Below are positions 56,377 through 64,000 of a stretch of DNA of 64,000 nucleotides, one piece after another (the stretch's first letter is position 1; the number at the start of each line of letters is the position of its first letter). Made by a program: the position numbers and the translations under genes. Source of the stretch: Salvator merianae (taxonomy: Eukaryota; Chordata; Lepidosauria; Squamata; Teiidae); contig QVOM02000119.1 of the NCBI GenBank assembly GCA_003586115.2, forward strand, positions 48,571,428 to 48,635,427. The letters run 5' to 3'. A model generated the notes under the pieces. It saw only the letters and a program-made list of their open reading frames with translations, was not told the origin of the DNA and did not search any database.

Positions 56377-57098
56377 CTAAAACAAAACAAGATAAGACTT
56401 GAGAATATAATAATATATGGTAAATTTTAACAACAGCATTGTTAAAAGTCAGTCAACGGGTCGCAAACGTGCACATTGGCAAGTGTGACTCGTACGGTGG
56501 GACTGTGGGGCAGGAGACTGCACAGTATCCATCCAGAATGAGTGGACAGGTTTCAAATACCACTGCTTCTCCCTCCTTATGATACCAGTGTGACAAGAAG
56601 GGTTGCCTAACTTCCACTGATCTGTGGTATACAACATAGTGCTTAGAATCAAGTCGCTGATGGCTTCTAATGGCACATAAATTATTTTTGAGAGACAAAA
56701 TATAGGAAAGTAAGCCACTTGGTCCCAAGATTGACTCTACTATCAGGTGAGGCAAGAAAGTCCATAGTCTGCACTATTATTTAGCTAGACTTGCCTTGCT
56801 TTGCTTAAATATGTACAGTTTCCAGCATTTGTTACTGTTCAGGAGTCTCCCTGGGTTGCATGTAAACAGGCTCAGTGAGGATTTTGTGGGTTCCCAGGCA
56901 TGATTAGTTTAAGTTAATTGTTAATTCTACTTTCTCCCTTCTCTGCCTACTACTTTCCTTCAATTTATTTTTCTTCAGACTCTTTCCTGGTGCACTTTAT
57001 GGCTGTGAGTCCAAAAAAAAATCAATGCTTTTTCAACCAGGGGATGCAATGGGCTTGGGATAATGCAGTTCACCTAAACTGAGTCTGAGAAACAACAA
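56377..57098 (-). other. PLXNC1 intron, unassigned
   Basis: Two minus ORFs (89 and 100 codons) at 56449-56755 overlap in different frames and match nothing. Confidence 0.5.
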
Positions 57099-57292
57099 GG
57101 GATTCTGCACAGACCACTACACTGGATCAGCAAAGCATACTAGGAGCCTCCCTTCTGCACACTGGTGCAGTCTAAAGGAGGTCCCATGTGGTGGTCCCAT
57201 GTGGTGCCTTCCTTAGACCACACCAGTGTGGAAGGGAGGGTGGGCCAGTATACCAGCACATTACTCTCCTTTCTATGTGTCCTTTCTGCACA
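57099..57292. mobile_element. Foldback MITE, GGGATTCTGCAC ends
   Basis: Left GGGATTCTGCACAGACC; right end near CCTTTCTGCACAATTT is not cleanly inverted. Inside, CCTCCCTTCTGCACACTGG and CCAGTGTGGAAGGGAGG form a clear inverted pair. Same look as 57975-58112. Confidence 0.6.
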
Positions 57293-57974
57293 ATTTCATG
57301 TCACTTTTTTTTTCATGTAACCTTAAATTCAGCCTAACTTAATTGTAGCACTATCACAATGCTGCAATAAATAATAGTGACAGCATTTTCTTTATCTTCT
57401 CAGTCATGATCATTTATTTCGTAATTGACACAAACTCTAGCAAGAGGGTCAATTTAAGGATAAATCATTTTATGTGTTGGCAACCTGAACAGGTAATGAT
57501 TACCTGTTTTACCAATTCATTAAATTTGTATATTCCTTTTCATGTAAATAACACCAAACTAATTTACAAAAGAACCTAGCAAAGACATTATAAAGTTTTT
57601 TTTATGCCATCTGAAGATTTTCCTTCATATTCAGTTATACTGGTTACAAGTTCCAAAATTGCATTCTCTTCTTAACATGCTTTATTTTTTAAAATGTTGT
57701 CTGGTACTATTAAGATTAGACCATTTGTGTTTTGATGACACTCTCGGGCACAAATTTTCAGTGCCGCCCACTACCAACATATACTTCTTGGACTACTCAG
57801 GATTTTAATTTGTTAAAAATTAATCTTTTTTAATCTACAGGGCATCCATCTGAATGCAATCTTATTTAATAGTTATAGAAGTTATTTATAAAAGAGATGT
57901 TTAATTTTATTCCCAGTTTTGTATGTTTCCCCTATAGCCTATTTTGATGAGGGTTTATCAATAATTTAAACAAT

Positions 57975-58112
57975 GGGTGATTCTGCACTGACTGGTATAC
58001 CAGACCAGGAAGCATACCAAGAGCCTTCCTTAGAGCACACCAGCATGCAGAAAGGAAGCTCCTAGTTCACTTCCTGGTCCAGTACCTGGACAAAGCAGAA
58101 TTGCCCAAGATC
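57975..58112. mobile_element. Foldback MITE, about 140 bp
   Basis: Left GGTGATTCTGCACTGACTGG and TATACCAGACCAGGAAGC; right CTTCCTGGTCCAGTACCTGG and CAAAGCAGAATTGCC. The arms are inverted over most of the length, with centre near 58040. Confidence 0.75.
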
Positions 58113-58264
58113 AGATCAGGTAAAGATCAAGTGAAATGGAACTGCCCCCCCCCCCAAAAAAAAATCCAGACAAATTTAGGATAACTGTATGTCCACAAAC
58201 TAACGTTTTGGTTGAGTGAAAGGCTTGGCTGAATTATTGGGAAAATACACTACAGTGTAGCACA

Positions 58265-58815
58265 GTAGCTAAGGACATGCACAAATATCTTCATATGTAG
58301 TTCAAAGCTTACGAACCTCCCAAAGAGACCGGAAACATAAGATTCACTCTATGACAAAGAGAGAAAGGTGAGGGAAAAAGAAGCCTGATGAAGATTAGCA
58401 ACAGAACTCCCCTGTCTCTGTCATGCTCCTTCTTCTCCTTGCCTCCCCACGCAGCTGCCTTTGCTGCCAGGAGGCAGTGGGGCTGATTTGTTTTTTTCTA
58501 CCCCATTTAGGCTTGGCAGCAAGAAAAGACGCAGTAACAGCAGAATCACTACAAAGCAATGTCATTAGCAGCCCCACATGCCCTCTTCCCCCGCTGCAAA
58601 GACAGCTGGGAAGGGAAGTGAGGGAAAAGAGGGCAGTGATGGAGACAGATGAATTCTATCACTGATCACCACTGTGCTTGCCTTCCCCTCATCTTTCGCT
58701 TGCTGTCATGGAGGGCCAGGTTTTGGGGAAACAGAACCACACATTTCTGATTTCCTTGGGAGGTTCACGTGCTTCAAACTAGTATACAAATGCATTTGTG
58801 TGCATCCCTAATGGT
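58265..58815. mobile_element. MITE with TTAGGGATGCACA ends
   Basis: Left CTAAGGACATGCACAAATAT then GTAGTTCAAAGC; right GCTTCAAACTAGTATACAAA, TGCATTTGTGTGCATCCCTAA, which invert onto the left. About 550 bp; the inside is GC-rich. ORFs on both strands have no known domain. Confidence 0.7.
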
Positions 58816-59015
58816 GGCTAGAGTGCCAGGCTAGAAACTAAGGATTCCTGTTTTCAAATCCACCGTCTACCACAAAAGTTCACTAGGTAATCCAGGACCA
58901 GACACAACCTCTTAACCTAACCTACCACAGGACTGTTGCAGGGATAAAAATAGGAGGTGGAGAATGGAGTGCATGGCCTTGAGCTCCCTGGAAAAAAGGC
59001 AGGACATAACTAAAA
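58808..59015 (+). mobile_element. tRNA-derived SINE with LINE-like tail
   Basis: GGTGGCTAGAGTGCCAGGCT is an A-box head and CTGTTTTCAAATCCACCG a B box. Then the conserved SINE body TTCACTAGGTAATCCAGGAC, CTCTTAACCTAACCTACCAC, GGACTGTTGCAGGGATAAAA and an A-rich tail. A typical, well-spread reptile SINE. Confidence 0.85.
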
Positions 59016-60040
59016 AAAATCATTGAAAAAAAATATAAATTGTGACAAGAGAAATTGTACATGCACAAGAATTTTCAGAAATTCTGAAAATGCAAGCAAA
59101 TATTCTAATATTATTTTGCAAAGGATAACAAATACGTATACTCTTCTGGTTTTCAGAGCTTTGATAATTATTATTCTATTTTAAAAATCAATCCTTAAAG
59201 ATTATGTCTGTGCGAGTGCTACACCCACGGAAGCTTGACTATTCATTTGAGATGTTACACTGTTCAAACACCTGCTATTCACAATGGAGAAAAAGTCCCA
59301 TTTGCTCCCATTATGACTTCTGATGGTTGCCATGGATTCCTAGGGAAGGAGGACAAGGAGGGAGTTGCAAGGAGGAAGAGGCAAACAAACACTTGTGGCT
59401 CATGAGGGTGATTGTGTAAGAGGTGATAGAGGTGACCTCTGAGAATGCATATCAAATAATTACAGAAGACAGCCAGAAAGGTTGGATGTAGAAAAAAAAA
59501 AGATGATTAAAACTGGAAAGAACAGTCTATGTGAAGCTACAGTGAGGTTCATCTGGTATAAAATGGAAACCATAATCACATGCAAAAGATCCTCCTCTTA
59601 CAAATTGCATGGCTCTTTGTATCCAACTCCAGCCAGGTCTAAAAATGAGCAAGTTGCTAGTCTTCCTCACCACAGGAAATCAGTAACTGAAATCAAGCTA
59701 TATATATATATAGCTTATCTATGTACCATCCTGAATCATTCTTAATCTTTCCCCTTTATCAGCAATATCTGGCAGCAGTGACGTTCTCAGAATTTCAGTC
59801 CTAAACTGGTATGTTCTGTGAAAGCCGTATTCTATGTGGCCTGAGTTCTCTGGCATACTGCCCAGAGTTGCATCAGCCCTCGTTATTATACTTTTAAAAT
59901 ATAGTTGCTGAAGAGAATACATGAAAGGAGGATGCATTATATATGATCTCTCATGAAAACACATAAAAAAATACTTCATTCTCCTTTCCTACATAAAATT
60001 ACTAGAATGGTTTAACAGAATCAGAACAACTTTAAAAAAT
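59016..60040 (-). other. PLXNC1 intron remainder
   Basis: AT-rich with a short TA run at 59699-59713. No exon seen; the 86-87 codon ORFs are chance. Confidence 0.55.
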
Positions 60041-60236
60041 CTAATAACCAGCGATGGCCCGTAACTTTAAGGGTGAGTGTTTGTGCCCGCCACAAAGCAT
60101 GCCATGGCTGTTCGTGTGGCCTCAGGACCTAGCAACCTGCTGCGTCAGTACGAAGGCCCAGCAGCACCGCAAACAACCATGGCGCAAATTGTACGAACAC
60201 CCACCCTTAAAGTCACGGGTCACCACTGCTAATAAC
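60041..60236. mobile_element. hAT-type MITE, second copy, 8-bp TSD
   Basis: Element 60049-60228 (180 bp) between identical 8-mers CTAATAAC (60041-60048, 60229-60236). Starts CAGCGATGGCCCGTAACTTT and ends AAAGTCACGGGTCACCACTG. It shares TTTAAGGGTGAGTG, GCCATGGCTGTTCG, CAACCTGCTG and CGAACACCCACCCTTAAAG with the copy at 468-663, but many CpGs have decayed to TG/CA. Same family, older insertion. Confidence 0.9.
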
Positions 60237-60304
60237 AGCAATAACAGCAATAGTAATAATTAAAACATAAAGTTAGAATAATTGATATGGCTATCCTAGA
60301 GACC

Positions 60305-60370
60305 TAGGAGAATCTGCAGCTCAGTGGGAGAGCAAACTGCTTGGAAAGTCATTATGACAGTTCACAGAAC
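60305..60370 (+). mobile_element. tRNA-like SINE head, truncated
   Basis: CTGCAGCTCAGTGGGAGAGC then AAACTGCTTGGAAAG resembles a SINE A-box head. No B box was found, so it is a scrap at best. Confidence 0.45.
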
Positions 60371-60557
60371 TACACTATAATTATATATGTATACTTAGTT
60401 TCCAGAAAAACGTTTTCAGCTGTTTGCCTATTTGCTCAGCAAGGTAGACTTTTAATTGTCTTGCCATTTCTGTGGGAAAGGAGATATCACAACACTACTT
60501 TTGAGCCTTCTAAAAGCAAGCAAATTTGGAAAAAAAACGGTAACTCAGAATACTTAC

Positions 60558-60645
60558 TGTCAAGCTTTTTTCGGAATCATCTAAAATAATAACTTTATCT
60601 ATGACATGTAGCTGTGTCCCATTTATGATCGTTTTGCGACCACCA
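60558..60645 (-). CDS. PLXNC1: PLXNC1 exon, 88 bp
   Basis: Acceptor CCTATTTTGCAG, donor GTAAGT. The first base completes Ser, then GGRKTIINGTQLHVIDKVII and LDDSEKSLT, in phase 0 at the end. Ectodomain IPT segment. Confidence 0.95.
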
Positions 60646-62761
60646 CTGCAAAATAGGAGTAGAAGATATCTATATAAGAGTAAAGCTATATTCCTCATTT
60701 TACTCAGTGTATCAAACATGAGTTTTTGTTGCTGTTGCAAAATCAATCATTAATCTCAGTCACAAACTCTAATAGAATATCCACACCTCTTTCTGTAATT
60801 TTAAACTTCAATAAAAATAAACCATTACATTTTTATTGTTCAGGTTTCTGAAAAATGCACTGTTATCAACCTTAAAAAATAATAATCAGGGAGCGCACTT
60901 TTGCCTTGCCCTTGGGCAGGAGATACAAGAACTGGACAGAATAAGCACACTGCTGAGAAAAAATCTTACAGGTTTTACTAAGCAAAGATGACTGAAATGA
61001 CCTTACTAAGAAGCCAAATCATAAAAATACATCTTATATCCCTATAAATGCCAGGAATCCTTGAGATGATAGTATGCAGCTGCCTTGTGCACAGCACTTC
61101 CCCAGGATTCAGGTCTACACCCCCAACTTCCTTCCCCAAGAGATCAATTTCGAGGCCCAACCAAGGGGTGTTGGAAAAAGCAGTGTTGCTGGAGTCACTT
61201 AATACTGTGGTACCATGCAGGAAAAAGCAAAGAAATCATAGGATTTTGCAGTTGGAAGAGACCACAAAGCTGCTAGATAGTCACTCACCTCTGAATTCAT
61301 GAGCAGAAGGCAAGGGGTGCATACCACCATCTTCTTGCCATTTTTATGCCATGCTGTTATAAATTTTATATGGCAATTCCAATATTCTGAAACTTGTATA
61401 ATGTTACTTATATGCCTCTGCCAGATGGGTCCAAGATCACACATGCAGGGCCACACGATTGAATCCTCATATCAAGATATGAAGGACAGTCTTGTGCAAT
61501 TTGTGACTGAACTTCTTTTTTGGTGGCTATCTAAAGAAAAGACCAGTTCCTGACTAAGGTCCTTTACTCATGGATCTGCTATTCCTCTCCAGAGTGGCAC
61601 ACAGTCTAGATGGTTCACATTCTGGACTGGGATACTGATAGCCCCAAAATGTCATCCTATTTCACCACAGTGGTGGGCTCATTAAATGTAGTCCACAAGT
61701 AAATGACTGCTGGTGTAGTGGTCCTTGAAGGGTGTCCAGACAGTATGTCCCTGTGGGCTGATATGCCAGGTCTGGCTCATTTTTGGCTGGATACTCAGAA
61801 GCAGTACTTGGGTACACCACTGAAAAAGCCCCAGCTGGCAATTTCAAAAGCTGAAAAGTTCCCTGTCTGAGAAGTGGCCCAGGTTGGGCTGCCTGAAATA
61901 CAAACAGCCTTTGGAATGGGCTAGCACATCGTGTGGAAATGGGTTACGACTCCATATAATGGCCTCAGCTACACCTAAGCTTTAATCTACCTTCAGAGTG
62001 AGAGAACATATCAGACTAGCTGTTTTCTTTTCACTTTAACTCAAAAGTGGATATTCTGGGTTAGATTATACAGAAGGAAAGCTGTTTGTTACAGATAAAG
62101 ATGGATTAAAAGTTAAGTGTACCTTGGGCCCTGTATCTGACAGCACTGTCAGTGGTCAAGTGGGTCACTCCCTCCTCCTTGATTCAGAAGCACTGATCTC
62201 CAGCACACCCTGAGGTCTCCTAGGGCCTATAACCATCACCAGCTACCATGTCAGCACTGCAAAAGTCACATTATGCCAAAGGGATGGCGAAAGAGCCCAT
62301 TTAAACAGATCTTGTGGTACTTTGTGAGCCCTAGCAGCTCCCCAACATTGGCCCAAAAATATAATGTGGTGGTTGGACTGACCTTAATCATGTGAGTATG
62401 AACTTTACACTACTGACTGTGATTTCTATAACACAGTATAAACAGTTTTACAACATCTAAACAGAAGTTATATTTTAGCAACCATGTACAGATGAAACAA
62501 TGTCCTGCAAAAGCTGAATTATAGAAGAGTTGGCTTTATCACATTTTTATCTCTGATGTCTAACCAATAGATGTCTTGGCATGGCGTCCACAACATGGAC
62601 TCTGAAGGTTATCTTAATGACGAGAAAGAGAAACTGATTTCACTCAGCTGAAAGATCGGTTGCTATCAATAATACCATTGGTTTTTAAAATGCTAAATTA
62701 ACTGTTCAATGCTCATATATAATTTATGTTTGAACAAGCAGCAAAGCAATTTAAAGACTAC
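60646..62761 (-). other. PLXNC1 intron with a CR1 3' scrap
   Basis: At about 61228-61275, AATCATAGGATTTTGCAGTT then GGAAGAGACCACAAAG resembles the antisense of the CR1 3' end. The remainder is unassigned. Overlapping ORFs near 61050-61550 have no support. Confidence 0.5.
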
Positions 62762-62941
62762 CTCTTCCAGGAGACATTTGGAGATATTTTGGTACATGTT
62801 GGGAGAGAGACATAGTATAGAGGCAGAGAAGGTGAACACTGAGAACCATTCTTCTTTATGCAGACGCTCTTGGCTTCCTTGTGACTCGGTGGCAAACAGA
62901 ATTTCAGCTTTGTGTCACTTAACACCTCAGTGACAGGTACC
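62762..62941 (-). CDS. PLXNC1: PLXNC1 exon, 180 bp
   Basis: Acceptor TTCTTCCTTCAG, donor GTAGTC. The first base completes Glu, then VPVTEVLSDTKLKFCLPPSH, KEAKSVCIKKNGSQCSPSLP and PTCTKISPNVSWK, ending two bases into Ser. Cys-rich end of an IPT repeat; includes N-x-S sequons NGS and NVS. Confidence 0.95.
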
Positions 62942-63208
62942 CTGAAGGAAGAACAGTTATCAAATCAAGAAGGATACATTTTTCCCCAAGACATAGCCTT
63001 CTTTTAATTTAAAAACAGTCTATGAGCTATCTCTGTATAGCATCCCAAATTAACGCATCTAAGAATTCAGTCAAAGCTCATATAGCTAAAAGAAAGTAGA
63101 CAGAAACATTATAAGAGAGACTGTATGCTCTACCCACAATCTGAAATATGTCCTACCTATGTAACATATAGATAAGAGAGCACCATTGGTGATGCTATTT
63201 TGACTCAC

Positions 63209-63345
63209 TCATATGGTTTGCAGCTACTTGTTCCAGTTATCTGTATTGAGAAAGATGATCCTTTAAAGTTCTCCCCAGTGACTATAACTTCACTTTTGCC
63301 TAATACAGTTATCGACTTTGGTTCAATGGAAGTAATGGTCATGGG
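63209..63345 (-). CDS. PLXNC1: PLXNC1 exon (IPT repeat), 137 bp
   Basis: Acceptor TTTGTTTCCCACAG, donor GTGAGT. PMTITSIEPKSITVLGKSEV, IVTGENFKGSSFSIQITGTS and SCKPY, ending two bases into Glu. The 'I.SI.P.S....G...V.VTG.NF' pattern is the classic IPT/TIG fold start. First exon of the gene inside the window. Confidence 0.96.
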
Positions 63346-64000
63346 CTGTGGGAAACAAAGTAAAATCATATTATCCACACAACACAATGAAGTAAAAAAC
63401 AATGCAGTCAGCCACTTAAGGTGCATTCACAAGTAGCAAAGATAGCAGCTCAAAAAAACCTTTCAGAGCGTACAGTTCCATTCCATCTCTAATCCACCTT
63501 TCCTAGCCTTGAACGTTCATGAGAGGTGAGAGGAGAGTGGGGCAGACTGGCTTGTGAACAATTCCACCTGTGAACCATTTCTGAGCCAAATCTAAGTTGT
63601 CTCTGAGATGCTTTCCCCCACCCCCTGCATGTGAATGTAACCTGAAGAAAATATCTTGACAAACACCTTCCAGATGCAAGAGTAGTTAGTTATTACCACA
63701 TGGTATAGAAGAAGATGCAAAGCCATATTAAACTTGTGCTCTATAATCTACATTGCTTTCCAGTTTCCTTGAAATGAAAATTATCCCCATTGTGTCCTGA
63801 CAGCCTTATTTGTGGTTACATCATAATGTGCTAATCTGAAGTGAAAATGTGCTAATCATGGTTAAAAGCAACACAGATACAAATCAAAGCTAGATTAAGA
63901 ATGCATCATAGCTAAGGTGGACACAAAAGAGCTTGAAATAACTTTGAGAGAGGACCAGGGTATTATGCATAGTTATATATACATGAGGTTAGCCTACAAA
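63346..64000 (-). other. PLXNC1 intron, continues past window
   Basis: No exon was seen to the window end. Near 63443-63510, AGCAGCTCAAAAAAACC and CCATCTCTAATCCACCTTTC may be a decayed end of the CTTAGAGGTGG MITE family. Confidence 0.5.

Larger units (their letters stand above)
27804..64000 (-). other. PLXNC1: PLXNC1 gene, 3' part (22 coding exons to stop)
   Basis: Plexin-C1 is a single-pass surface receptor for semaphorin 7A, acting in adhesion, migration and axon guidance. Plexin cytoplasmic domains are GAPs for Rap/R-Ras-type GTPases. The 22 exons join without a frame break to 914 codons plus stop. In order they give ectodomain IPT repeats (about residues 1-270), a transmembrane helix (about 287-305) and a juxtamembrane helix. 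Then come the N-terminal half of the GAP (LLRRTESVVEKLLTNW), an inserted Rho-binding domain, and the C-terminal half ([20 protein letters not shown], a conserved Arg segment of plexin GAPs). The human protein is 1568 residues, so the sema and PSI domains lie beyond 64,000. One donor is GC (47415). The introns hold most of the window's transposons. Confidence 0.96.

Noticed and set aside
1..64000. An undescribed multi-gene defence or metabolic system
   Set aside because: All coding evidence falls into two known vertebrate genes and transposon remnants.

Overview
This is vertebrate nuclear DNA, AT-rich and full of transposon remnants. It holds parts of two split genes that converge tail to tail. 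The plus strand (1 to about 21.1 kb) carries the last 11 coding exons of CEP83 (CCDC41), a coiled-coil protein of centriolar distal appendages. The minus strand (about 63.3 kb down to 27.8 kb) carries the last 22 coding exons of PLXNC1 (plexin-C1), a semaphorin receptor. I recall the same convergent neighbours on human 12q, so this looks like conserved synteny. The transposon mix (RTE/BovB, CR1 and L2-like LINEs, tRNA-headed SINEs with LINE-type tails, Tc1, hAT and foldback MITEs) points to a squamate reptile, probably a lizard. That is an inference from repeat types, not a species call.

Layout. Bases 1-14 are the last 14 bases of a CEP83 exon. CEP83 exons follow at 1593, 6694, 7635, 8181, 9698, 13601, 17829, 18622, 19875 and 20906, with the stop at 21097. 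Joined at the splice sites named here, these pieces form one open frame of 463 codons plus stop. The introns hold LINE fragments, a nearly full-length decayed Tc1 element, palindromic MITEs and a young-looking hAT MITE. Between 21.1 and 27.8 kb lie the two 3' UTRs, whose ends I cannot fix, plus two antisense BovB fragments and a MITE.

The PLXNC1 exons from 63345 down to 27804 join into one open frame of 914 codons plus stop. They cover the end of the ectodomain (IPT-type repeats), the single transmembrane helix, the juxtamembrane segment, and the split R-Ras/Rap GAP domain with its inserted Rho-binding domain. The receptor's sema/PSI part and the CEP83 N-terminal half lie outside the window. 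The two genes are not known to act together; they are neighbours only.

Most notable observations: three introns that reading phase forces to be GC-AG; three non-autonomous hAT insertions with perfect 8-bp target duplications, one carrying an 89-base poly(T) run and five exact 17-bp repeats and sitting with a SINE inside an older MITE; a 44-bp PLXNC1 exon too short for ORF scans; and a CEP83 C-terminus longer than the human form as I recall it. I found no sign of an undescribed multi-gene system. No promoter, tRNA gene, CRISPR array or other RNA gene can be supported.
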